The position numbers and the translations under genes are program-made. Below the pieces are notes generated by a model. It was given only the letters and a program-made list of their open reading frames with translations. It was not told the origin of the DNA and made no database searches. A DNA stretch of 64,000 bases from Castor canadensis (lineage: Eukaryota; Chordata; Mammalia; Rodentia; Castoridae). Where the stretch lies: positions 59,896,951-59,960,950 of the forward strand of contig NC_133402.1 of the NCBI RefSeq assembly GCF_047511655.1, written 5' to 3'. This document shows positions 35,196-46,600 of the stretch, piece after piece. The stretch's first letter is position 1. Each line of letters opens with the position of its first letter.

Positions 35196-37439
35196 CTAAG
35201 GATGCATTATTTCTTTCCAAAGGATGGCTTGGTGCCAAAGCAGGCCTTCTCAGAGAGATCTATTGCGCCCTCAGTCTTATATGCAGAGCCTGTGGCCTGG
35301 ATGCTAAGACAGAGGCTGATCGGACCCACCTTACAATTCATTCTCCACAGGGGCCATTCTTAAAATCTCTTGAACTACCTGAAGCCCTTCTGTAACTGTC
35401 ATAGACTGGGGCTTCTTGTATGACCATGGAGTCCCTCAGGGTCACCTGAGTAGAGGCAATGAGGACATCCCAATTGTGGGTGCTGCCCATTGGGAAGAGG
35501 ATCTGGGACCTGCATGGATCAGGGTCCAGGGTCCCATAGGGGTCTACAGATAACTCAAACACAGAATGGAAGCAAACTGAGGGCAAACATTTCAGGATCT
35601 AAGGAAGGTTGGGGGGAGAGGAAGGTCTTTGTGAAGTTAGACCTGAGCATAACTGTGGATTCTCAGGTCTCACTCTGTCCTACCTTGGGGCTGCCTTGCT
35701 TCCTGGTATGTGGAGGAAAGGTACAGGCTCCCAGCATCTGCAGTGGCTCCCATGTCTAGCTTGGGGAAGCAGCCTTCACCTCTGGCAGCAAAGATACTTT
35801 GGGTTGTAAGTGATGGGAACCCAGATTCAAGTAGGCAGGGAAAATAGAGGTTTTGTTTTTTATTGAGTCCAGAAGTCCAGGTAAGGCAGGCTCCAGGTCA
35901 GAATCTGTCAGTGTCCTCAAGAATGTAAGCTGTCCTGAGTCTCCCCATTTGACCATGGAGGGGCAGCCTGATCTTCAATGAGGTTCTCTCAAGGAGTCTG
36001 CAGAGGAAGTTGGAAAAGTCTGAATTTGAGGCCCATCTTCCTCCAAGCCAAGACATCACTAAGTGATCTCAGCAGGTTCCTTCTCTATTAACAGGGGCTG
36101 GGAGAATCAGGTGACTGCCAAGGCCCCTCCTGGCTCCAAATCTGCAAGTTTTATTGACCTCCTTACCCCTAAAGCCAGAAACAATCAGATTCCCAAGGTA
36201 GAGTCTTGACTCAAGGAAAAAAGTGAAAGCCTTATTGAGGTGTAATTGACATGCAATAAACCAGGGACTCCCACTTCTGCACAAGGCAGAAGTACCAAGA
36301 ACTGAAGTCAGACTCTTGTAGGTCTTCCGCAGCCTCATGTTTTAGAGACAATGAAGCTGCTTTCCATCTGACCCTTTGCAGCCTGCTAGACCCTCACCCT
36401 GATTAGGGAAACAGCCTGTGTTTTTCTAATTATCCTGACATTTCTGACAAGGTCTTTGTTCTTTAATCCGAAAGGGATTTGAAGTAGCTCTAATCTGACT
36501 GGGTTTATGTCACATGGCACAGGCTTCCAGAGTTCCCATTAGCTGGAAGGGCATTAGCATTCCCCACAGATCACAGTGGGGCTAAGAAGGGGCCTCCAGG
36601 CCCCGGGATATGGGAGAGAGGACATTTAGAGAGGGCAATCACTTAAATGTAGTAAGTAAATCTTTGCAGCCCTGACACTTTCTGCAAAGAGCAGGTTTTG
36701 GCCAGGCTCCTTTCAGAGTCGGTGAGACCAGGGGGAAGTGGGATGAGCCAGAGAGCGGTGAGACCCCAAAGATGACCTGTGACGGAAGTCTCGAGATACT
36801 GCAACTGTTCTGCAGTCTCTTAAGCTGGGGCAAAGATTTCTCCTCTGCCTGGATTACAAAGAAAAGTCTCGTTTCCAGTTTATTTCAGCAAGTCATCAGC
36901 TATGTACTCAATCACTGCACCCACTAAAAATAATGTTATAAGGGATAGTTAATGACCCAAGAAATGACCTCATAAGACCAATTTCTCATCCTCTGCACTG
37001 TTGATGTTCAGGGCCCCACAATTCTTGTGTGCTCGTGCATGTGTGTTTGGGGGGAGAGGGGCACGCAAGAAGCATAAGAGGGGGTGTTCTTTGTAGGGCG
37101 TTTGGCAGGATCCCTGGTCTTTACCCCCAACCCCTGAAGGTCACCAGAAATGACTTTAGACATCTCTGAATGTCCTCTGGGTGCCAACTTCACTAGAGTA
37201 ATATGGTTCGTGTTTTTTAGAAAGTAAAAATAGACTATTGTTTTAGCCCCTATTTGTTATGTGACTGCTATCTTCTAGGCATTGTGTTAAGTACACTGCA
37301 GATAAACATCTCATTTCTCTGTAGCTAGTGGATTGCAAGGGCCTTTTATTTCCCTTTTTCTATGAGATACCCATAAAGCAACAGTGTCTCCCAATTCCTT
37401 TAGTTAATTTGCAGGTTCTTTCTCAGCCTCCTGCTCCAC
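35196..37439. other. Intergenic, no gene seen
   Basis: The open frames (for example 35490-35759 and 36069-36338) have no recognisable product. 'gccttattgaggtgtaattg' near 36230 is a short L1 3' tip on the minus strand. Confidence 0.35.
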
Positions 37440-37815
37440 CTAGGAATCAGAAGAGGCATTTAGATTGCTATAATGTAATGTCAGAGGCATGGTAACTTAA
37501 TAAAAAGGTGTATTTAGCTCATAGTTTGGGGGCAGAAAGTCCAAACAACACTGTGCAGGTTCTGGTGAGGACTCACCTTGGCTGTGACACTTCAAGGTGA
37601 TGGGAGCGTGTGTGGGAGGAGGAGATCACATCACCAAGGAGGAAGCCAGAGGGTGACCTGGGTTCCACAATCTCTTCCAAAGACAACTCAAAATTTACCG
37701 AGGATCCTGCGTCTAGGCTCCATCTCTTAAAGGGCTCACCTCTCAACATCACCACACTGAGGACCAAGCTTCCAACATGTAAACCATTGGGGGGATATGT
37801 TTAAACCAGGGAGAG
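37440..37815 (-). mobile_element. MaLR-type LTR
   Basis: On the minus strand it starts near 'gtttaaacatatccccccaa' and runs through 'gaagcttggtcctcagtgtg' to 'gccatgcctctgac'-like 3' text. This is an ERVL-MaLR solo LTR as found in rodents. No internal genes. Confidence 0.6.
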
Positions 37816-37829
37816 AAGTTGGCATCTGG

Positions 37830-37960
37830 GGCCTGTCACTTCTTAGGTGTACATTTTTGGACACTGTTCTGTTTGAGCCTAAGTCTTCCCATTTACAAAA
37901 TAAAGATAATAATTCCTGCCTTTCAAGGTCATGAAGCTGAAAACTAAAATCTGTGACAAT
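37830..37960 (+). repeat. MIR SINE
   Basis: 'cttcccatttacaaaataaa' then 'gataataattcctgcctttc' is the MIR core. Confidence 0.7.
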
Positions 37961-38649
37961 AGGGAACAGGCCTGCTTTGTTTACACCATGTCCTCCTGGC
38001 TGCTGGTTTGTAGCAGATGATAAAAAAAAGTTTCTTGAATGAATAAGTTGATGAAACAAGTGTCTGGTGTCTGTCATACTGACTGGGTGACTGCAATGCT
38101 GCCAGGCAGAGGACAGAAAGCAGCGACATGGGATGCAACAGCAATAAGGACACAAACTAGGACCACCTCATCCCTTGTGTCATCTGTGACCAGGAGGATG
38201 GGGACAGCAGTCAATAGTTACAAGTTCTCAAATAAATGCAAGCCTGAAAAACACTGCAAAGAAGAGGCAGAGTCAGCTGCATGCATTTATTGGAGGTAAG
38301 TGCCCCCAGTCCCAGGCAGGTGAGACTACCTGCCCAGCAGCCTCTAGCCTGTGGACTTGTGGTGTGGCCAAAGATCTGGGCTCTGGAGAAGTTTTTAAGT
38401 TTTAAAATAGTGCTTTTTAAGCTTAAAACAATGAACTTTAAGAAAAGAAAACATTTCCATTGAGCTTCTGAACACTTAATAGGAGTTAGAATAATTAGGC
38501 TAATAAAATAGTCTGTTTCGCTCCAACTCTGAAAGTGCTTTCTTTTATTAACTTAATTGTCCTTTAAGATTTGGATTAAGGTTGGTATGCATTTGGAAAA
38601 TGTCATATTTGTCATTTTTCCAAAGACTGATGAATTAATACAGAATGCA

Positions 38650-38860
38650 GACTACTGTGGGACGCTAGCAAGAGACTGGATCTATGTATCTCTGGTCCTG
38701 CAATGTCTTTGCTGTCACCCTAGGTACATTTGTCATGCCTTGCTAGGTTTTAGTTTCCTAATTTGCAAAGTGAAGATAATAATATTGTATAGATTATGTT
38801 GAAGATTCAGAGAGCTAGTGTATATATAAAGCAGCTGGTATACCACGTGGTACAAGGAGG
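38650..38860 (+). repeat. MIR SINE
   Basis: 'tttagtttcctaatttgcaa' followed by 'agtgaagataataatattg' and 'aaagcagctggtataccacg' matches the MIR core and 3' end. Confidence 0.7.
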
Positions 38861-38934
38861 GAGGTGTCAGCTGATGAAGGCTCCCCCTCTTCTTGCCTTT
38901 ATGGCAGAGGCCATCTCTCCAAATCACATTTACC

Positions 38935-39024
38935 TTTTTTTTTTTTTAATGGTGCTGGGGATTAAACTTAGGGCCTCACACATGGTAGGCAAGGGCTCTA
39001 CTCCTGAGCTATGTCCCCAGTCCC
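38935..39024 (-). repeat. ID SINE
   Basis: A poly(T) start, then 'gtgctggggattaaacttag', 'gggcctcacacatggtaggc' and 'ctgagctatgtccccagtcc'. Confidence 0.85.
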
Positions 39025-39129
39025 ACATTCACTATTTATAAATCAGGTGAGGTAACAGAACTGAGAGGAAGCCTTGCCACTGAGAGGACTGGGAGCTCTT
39101 CCACATCTGCATTCCCACAGCCCTCCATA

Positions 39130-39235
39130 TGCATTCCTATGATGGTCTGACTGGGAGCTCCTTGCAGGCAAAGGCTGGAGCCACTCATCTGTGTGACACT
39201 CAATGCCTGTATGCTATCAAATACCTGCCCCTGCT
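39130..39235 (+). repeat. L2 LINE 3' relic
   Basis: 'ctgactgggagctccttgca' then 'ggcaaaggctgg' matches the L2 'gtaagctccttgagggcagg' landmark. Confidence 0.5.
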
Positions 39236-39489
39236 TCCCTGTTCTGCTCTCCACTGCAGAACAGGCTCTCTGATGGCAGCAGGCTTCGGGGGGGTGGGGT
39301 GTCAACTAATAGGATATTGATGGGAGATTAGAAACTAGGAAGAAAGCAGAAGCCAGAGTATTTCTCTGAGTCTTCCTTCTTCTGTTTTAGGAGTGATTTT
39401 TGGCAACGGTTGTATATGGTGGTTAAATATACACCAGATTGATGGTCAATCTGGATTGAGAAGTGCCTAGGAGATTAGTAAAGCACAGC

Positions 39490-39805
39490 TGTGGTTGTGT
39501 CTGTGAGGAGTTTCCAGAGAGGATTAGCTAAGAGGGGAAGAGCCACCCTGAATGTGGGGTGGCACCTTCCAATAGGCTGGGGGCCCAAATGGAACAAAAT
39601 GGGAATGAGGATGCCTGCTATCACAGGCATGCTCTATCATGCCTCTATCATGATGTACTGCATCTTTGTAGGCCCAGAAACACAGGACCAAGTGACCATG
39701 GGCTAAAACCTGTGAAACCATGAGCCAAAAGAAATCCTTTCTCCTTTAAGTTGTTTTTCAAGGTATCTGTCACAGCCACAAAACACTGATTAACATACTA
39801 TGTCT
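39490..39805 (+). mobile_element. MaLR-type LTR, 3' half
   Basis: 'accatgagccaaaagaaatc'-like text, 'ctcctttaagttgtttttca' and 'acaaaacactgattaacata' form the characteristic 3' end of MaLR LTRs. Confidence 0.6.
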
Positions 39806-40840
39806 TCCCTGATAGGCCCTGTGCATGGTCAGCTCTGCCTGGACGCCCTGACTACACCGCTTTCCTCCCCAGGGTCTTCAATTCCTAGTGACATTAGCAA
39901 CTTCTGGATGTTGCTAATATCTGACCTGCTTCATAGACTCCTCTTAAGCTTCTTATTGTTTCTATATTCAGTGTAATCAATCCCCTGTATTAAATTTCCA
40001 TGTGAAATGCCTGGAGTGGTTTCTTTCCCTTTTTCAGGACTCAGGTTAATACATTCTCCAACAGTACCTGACAAATGTTAGACTCTTAGGAAGATCTTTT
40101 GGACCGAGTACATTTTCCATCATTCCCCAAAGGGTAAGATTTTGTCACTCTTGTCCCTTATGTCCCCTCCTCACTTTCCATAATCTTAGCAATCTGGAAG
40201 CATGAGGAGCAACTAATATGTGGACTATCCCCCAGAAAAATCCACGACCAAAATATTAAAGTTCTTGAAAACTCAGACATGTTCATTTGTTTCATTTTCT
40301 TAAGCCCCAGCATCTAATCATATCTGTCTGCATAATGAGTGTAATCAGTGAGCCCAAATTAAATATCCCTAACCTCTGCCTTTCTAATCAATCACAAATC
40401 CTGAATTAAAAAAAGCTGATTCTTTCTCTGGGAGGCCAGCTCTGTCCATACATTGTTAGGCTCTGCACAGAGATGGTTTTGGCATCAGCCTGTTTGTGGG
40501 TGAATCGTGTGTGACGTGACCATGTTCTAAGGGAATGAGACAGTTTATCAGTGAGTTTGCCAAACACTTGCAGGGAACAGGTGTACAGATTCCCAGGTCT
40601 ACACCCAAGTTCATATCTGCCCTTAGAACCAGAAGTCAGGAGGGGTGTGGAGCAGGAATCTTTGCTTTTAGTAAGTCACCTTGGTGATGTTCAGTCTGCA
40701 AACACCTATAGTAATGGATCTCAGAGGCAAAGCCTTTTGAAGACAGAGTTGCAACAAAGGAATCATGGCCTCATCACATACATATGTATAAATGTGTGGG
40801 GTTGGAGGGAGCATGTGTGTGTGCATCTGTGTATGTGTAT
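39806..40840. other. Intergenic, no gene seen
   Basis: Nothing firm recognised. Confidence 0.35.
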
Positions 40841-40844
40841 TGGC

Positions 40845-41020
40845 TGTGGTGTCAAGCACTCTGCTAGGATCTGATTCAATCCTAAATATCCCCTTTGGGG
40901 CAGGTTCTCTGGTCCTCATTTTACTGGCGAGGAAATAGCAACTCAAAGAGGCGAAGTAACTGACAAGCAACCTTACAGCTGGAGACTGGTGGGGGTCTGT
41001 GTTTCAGCCAAGGGTGATCT
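40845..41020 (-). repeat. MIR SINE
   Basis: 'caagcactctgctaggatct', 'ttttactggcgaggaaatag' and 'caactcaaagaggcgaagta' are the minus-strand MIR order. Confidence 0.75.
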
Positions 41021-42740
41021 GACATCCTTGCAGAGCCACTTTGCACTCTTGCCTATTTGTGAGCTGGAATTTTCTTGGGACAGGTTTTCTTTAACCTTCA
41101 ATAACAGCCTAACCCCGACCTGACACCCCTGGAGATTGGGATTCTGAGGTTCTGAGAGTCTGTCCCACCACCACCACCCCAGTCACAAGGCCCTGTTCCA
41201 GGGAGGCTTTGTTGGGGTTGGGACTCCTGGTTGGGACTCCTGCTATGGTTTGGCTTGGACATGGGCTGAGGGAACAGAAGTAGGAGGCAGGTGACTTGAT
41301 CTTGCTTAGCTATAGTGAGTGCAGGAATGTAAAGGAAGCCTTGGCCCTGGCTTTGAGGTGGGACCTCACATTGTACTTCTCCAAGCTCAGATGCATCTTC
41401 TTTGAGAAAGAATTATCAGTAGAATGATACAGCCATATTGGTCTTTTACACCCTATGTAAACCAATTCATTCAGTTATGAATCATTTGTGGGAAAAGTAC
41501 ACTGAGAATATCCCATTTGGAAAATGAGTTTGAAGTTGCTGTTATCTACCAAAAATGCACATTTAAGGAATGAGCACAGTGGTTCAAACACACCCTGTGG
41601 AGCAAAACTCTGTTGGCTGAAAGGGGGTCCTGGCTGAAAGGAAGTCCTGTGGTTTTAGGGCTGGCTTTGTTCCTGGAGGACTTTTCAGAGCTCTAAAAAT
41701 GCTGAATTTCACTGTGAATTTCTAGGAAGAGGATACAGTTCCCCCACATTTCTGAAGTTCATTTGGCCATGAACTTTTTCACAGAATCTTGGGTAGAACT
41801 AACATCCTCTAGAATGTGCTTTGCAGAACCTGGGATCAAAAATCCCTAAAAATCACTAAACCCTTCCTAGCACAGAGCACTACAGCTAGTCCCTTGTGGG
41901 CTTCAGGTGCTACCTCGTCCACTAGGGTTTTCTTGAGGGACAAAGGGGAGAGGTTCGTTTGAGGTTGTAGTGACTGTGGGCAAGACCGGGCAGGTGTTGA
42001 TTGAGGAGAATGGAACTCCTGGGGAAGCTCTGGGAAAGTGCGGACAGAGGGTCTACATGGTTCCTTTACTCAGTTCCCTGTCTCTTCCAGGAGATGGCAC
42101 CTGCCTCCCTAGCACCTCTCACTGCCTTGTTTGAGGGGCTCCTGAGGATGCCCCATCACCTTCCTGCCCACCCTCCCCCGCCCCAGCCAGCATGAAGCTC
42201 CAGTCACTCTCTTGTCATAGGAACATGGCGTACTTGCTGGGAAGCATGGCTCACCAGGAGGCCCAAGGGGTGGCCGGCCACCTGGTCAGAGGGCTTGAGC
42301 TCAGACTGGCCACATGGCTAGATTTTAGCCTTCTTATCCATACCCCAACCCCAGGATGCCCAGGGTCAGTGAAAAGTTCTGACCATTCAAATTATACCAA
42401 GGTGTGCTAACCCCAAGTGCTGTCCCTCTTAGGATAACCTTGCTGGTCAAAGGAAATGCTTGCCTCAGAGTGGGATTCTAGGATCTTTGCAGTAGGATGA
42501 AGGAAATGACCTTGACCTGCAAGACCCTATGGACCCAAGTTCCCATAAGCAATCCCTCATAAATCCATCCCCCGTCAGTCTAAGTGCACCATTCCTGGTG
42601 TGTGTGTTCAGCAGGAAAATACAGTTCTGCTCCAACTAATGACCTAATGGCTGCTGAGGTATTGACCTACCTATCACTACTGAGCATGCACTCACCTGGA
42701 CCCAGGGGGTAACTTAGCATAAGCAAAGCTAGGAGGGACT
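41021..42740. other. Intergenic, no gene seen
   Basis: This lies less than 2.5 kb beyond the RBP2 3' end. The short frames at 42001-42410 show no known motif. Confidence 0.35.
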
Positions 42741-42744
42741 GAGC

Positions 42745-42957
42745 CCTCACCACGTGCCAGGTCCCAGTATGTATATTAACTTGCTGACTGGTCACAGTGA
42801 CCCAGTACAGGGGATGCTGTTTTTGTCTTCTCCATTTATAGTGGAGGGAAATGAGGACAGAAGGGGAAAATGATATGCCCATGAACACCCAGCTAAGAAG
42901 TAGAGTGGCAGGACTTGAACTCATGCTGCCTGGCACAGAGCCTATAGTGCCTTGCAT
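42745..42957 (-). repeat. MIR SINE
   Basis: 'ctccatttatagtggaggga' and 'gagtggcaggacttgaactc' give the minus-strand MIR core and head. Confidence 0.75.
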
Positions 42958-43384
42958 GGGTGGAGGGTGAGAAGGCAGAGTAGGGCTGAACAGACCTGTG
43001 CTCACTGACCCTCTCTGTAGTGCAGGGTTGAAGGTCAAGGGCCATGAGCAGCTAGTACTGTGGTAAGGCTCTGGGGGCAGCTCTGTGTGGTCTGCTCAGG
43101 GCAAGGCACAAACTGGAAGGTAAATATTTCTTAAAATAGAATGTTAAAAAATTCATGAGCTACCTGTCCAAAGGAATGTGTCTGGAATGGGGAATGTTCA
43201 AGAATCAGTTTGGGGTGTTGTGATAAAATAGTTCCCCATCCCTGCCCAACAAAAAAACTAATAAAAAAGAAATACAATAAAATAAAATCAAACAAATTAA
43301 CAACGAACAAGAAAGCCATGAAAAAACTCTGGCAGGCTTCTCTGCCAGTGCATAGAAAAGGCGATACAAAGGTTTTCAACTCAT

Positions 43385-43578
43385 TGGGTGATTTTTGTTT
43401 TTCCATTTATTACCACATTTCCAAGGGGGAAGAATATGCTTGTTACTGTTACAAACACATTCTGTTAAAACCCATCCAGGTGACTTCATCTGGCTCTGTC
43501 AAGAATGGAAGGGTCCCCACACTGCTTCCTAGAGCCAGTAGAGAACTCTGCGTGCTTGGCAGGCCTCCCATGTGGCCA
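43385..43578 (-). other. RBP2: RBP2 3' UTR with AATAAA polyadenylation signal
   Basis: An AATAAA hexamer on the minus strand occupies 43411-43406, about 170 nt after the stop codon. The short 3' UTR fits RBP2 mRNA. Cleavage is expected 10-25 nt further on, near 43385-43395, but its exact position is inferred. Confidence 0.75.
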
Positions 43579-43629
43579 TCACTTCTTTTTGAATACTTGT
43601 CTGCACAACTGGTCACCACAGGTCAGCTC
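43579..43629 (-). CDS. RBP2: RBP2 coding exon 4 (residues 119-134 and stop)
   Basis: The acceptor ...gacattgcAG precedes 43629. The 51-nt coding part encodes [16 protein letters not shown] and ends in TGA at 43581-43579. It forms the last two strands of the barrel. Human has GDQVCRQ where this copy has GDQLCRQ. The exon overlaps a plus-strand frame at 43210-43743 that has no supporting features. Confidence 0.95.
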   Translation of the reverse strand, partial: ELTCGDQLCRQVFKKK

Positions 43630-46600
43630 CTGCAATGTCAGAAAGTGAAGGCATGGTTAACAAGGTCAGCTTTCCTCCTGCCCAGAGCCCTGGCCCTTTG
43701 GTGTCTGGGGTGGGTGGTGGAGTTGGAAAAAGAGGACACTTAGTCATTCTGGGTAAAGTGCATCTCACAGGCCCAATCAGCTGGCATGCCCTACAGGTAG
43801 CAATAATTTGATTTTGACACTTGAATTGAGCTTGAACAACTATAAAAATGAAAAATGTAAAGAAATGACCCTCTTGGGCCGGTTTCTTCTAATCCCATGA
43901 TTAAAGCAACATCACCTAATTTTTAAGAGGTGGGAAATAACCAGGAAAGGAAGGACCTGGTGTCGAGAAGCGTTAGGCAGGTGGGAGTCTGGGAGGAGGA
44001 GGGCTGGTGAGATGCCTCTCCTCCCAGAGGGCTTTTTGGGCTCTGGTGTTAGAACATTGGCTGGCTATGGTACAGACAGTCATAAGGTGTGAGCTGCAGA
44101 AAGGCTCCCCCAGGTCTGTATGGGCAGGTGACAAGGAACTGCTTTTCATCCAGGTAGAGAGAGCCCCAGGGCTTATCTGCACCTCACATACCCTTGAAGG
44201 AGGAGGGAAAGCTAGTGTAAGGGAAGACCACCATGCTCACATCTTAGTCATAGGTACCATTGGGAACTAGTGCTACAATTAAAAAATCCATCATCCAAAC
44301 CAGAGCAAGTAGAGAAAACGGCCAGTGGAAAACACAGGGACTGCCTCCCATATATCATCTGCTAAATAAAGATCTTAGGTAAAGTAAGGATGGCTCTGAT
44401 GGGCACCATGGAAACCTGAATATGAACACCAGAGGCAGGCACCTGCTGGACTCCATAGTGAGTGAATGAATGGAGATTCAGTCACCTGTCATGAATAAAC
44501 CATTCATTTAACAAATGTGTGGCTGGTTGCATAAAGGAGCAAAAAATGTTTCACTATTTGAATACTTGGCCCATAAATTGTCTTGAGTATTAAAAAACAA
44601 CTTAAGTTGTCCAGACAATTTATTTAAGGCCATCAGCCATTGTTCTATTATTCTGTTCTAGTAACAAGTCAACCTAAAATATTTTGGGGTCAGGAAGACT
44701 AGGTCTCAGAATGACAGGCCAGTGCAATTCCCAGGCCCAGCTGCCCCTCCCCTCTGCAACCTACCATACCTCTTTCCCTGCCAGGCTCCTGTAATTGAGA
44801 GAGGAAGACCTGGTCCTGCCTCCTCCAGGGCATCTTAGTTCTGTGGCTCACATTTCTCCCCAGCTGGTCTTTAACAGGTTCCCTGCATTTCTCCTTGGAT
44901 CTAGGCTTCCTAACTCAGCACTTTAAACTTTCTTTTTAATTGCAGCCGTTCACAGAAACAGCCATATAGATTTCTTGTTAGAGTCCCCTGAGCCAGATGG
45001 GAATGGCTTTCTGACTATATGACCACACACGATTGGCTGGAGCTCAGGAGAGGAGTGCAGAGCCATTTTTCTTGTCAAAGCACCTGGCCAGTTGACCACT
45101 GGAGTTTATGTGAGCACAGTGGAAGGGGCTGTACAGACCCAAGAACTTACCAGGTACAGTTTGTCTCCCTCAACCCACTGCTTCCAGCCTCGGTTCTCCT
45201 TCTCTCCCTTCTGCACAGCCACGAGGACATTGCCTTCCCAGGTGATCAGTGTCTACAATGACAGATGCCCAGGCAGATCAAGAGACTGAGCAAAACCTGC
45301 AGGTGAATTCCTGTAGCCACAGGGTAGAGCCCTGGCCTCAGTGTGCCAGATCTTTCCAATCTCACTTGGCATGTACACTCTATTCAGGCTCCCTCTGCCT
45401 CCCTGCCCCAGCTGGGGTTTCAACGCAGGCCTTTGAGCTTGCAAAGCAGGCATTTACAAAGCAAGTGCTGTACCACTTGAGCCACACCCCAGTCCATTTT
45501 GCCCAGGTTATTTTGGAGATGGAGGTCTTGTGAACTATTTGCTTGGGCTGGCCTTGAACCATGATCCTCCTGATCTCAGCCTCCCAAGTAGCAAGGATTA
45601 CAGGCACGGAGCCACCGGCACTTGGCCCCTCTGTTCCTTTCTAAGGAATTTTAGTCTATCAGTTTTTTTGTAAGGTAAAGACAGCTTTTCAAATCAGGGT
45701 GGGGGAGGGATGAGAGGATGGGGGTTAAGATGATAAATTCAACTATTAACAATGTAAAAATTCTAGAAGGGGAAAATACCTCAACGTCAACAGGTAAATA
45801 ACAAACTGGGACAAAGAATTGTAATATATCAGTAAAAACCCAGTTTTCTTATATATAAAGGACTCCTTTAAATCAATAAGAAAAAGATCATTAATCCGAT
45901 AGTTGATGTCAACAAAGGATATAACCAATAGCTTACAAGGGGGATTAAAAATCCCTGCCAGATGGATTTTAAACATAAATAAAGATATTCAGCTTTGTTT
46001 GTAGTAAGATCAATGCTAATAAAACTTCTTTTCAGATACAATTCATGGTGTGGTCAAAGGACAAAGAATTTGGAAATACACTGAGTTGGATGGAGGGTGT
46101 GTGCACAAGTAGGCAGTTATACATGGCAGGTGGGAACAGAAATCTTTTTTGAGGGCAATTTAATTTTACTTTTCAAAATATAAAATTGCATGTACTCTTT
46201 GACCTAGAATTCTACTTCTGCAGATTATTCCGACAGGAGTCACATTGTGAGGACCATCCACTGTAGGGTGGAAATAAAGGCAGGGAGGCTTCCTACTCAA
46301 TTAGGGAACAGCCCACATGGCTCCAGAGGCCAGTCTTCTCATCTAGAAGGAGGCTGAACCTTCTCCTGGTCCTCCAGGCAGCTATGCCAACTAGTTAATT
46401 GCACAGGGACAGCAGCAGCAAAACTCATGACAGACTAAAGTTGAGCTGGTCAGTAGGTTGGAGAAACCTCAGGCCTACTGACACTGAAGAGCACTCAACT
46501 CCCTGTGCACATATTTGCAAATTACTCTTCTTTTCGTTCCTTACTTTCCTTCCTAATATGTGCCCCGGTACTGTCAGCATGACCTCCAGGGAGTCTTCCA

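Noticed and set aside
43210-43743. Longest plus-strand frame (177 residues)
   Set aside because: It runs antisense across RBP2 exon 4 and its 3' UTR, begins in low-complexity A-rich DNA and has no recognisable domain.
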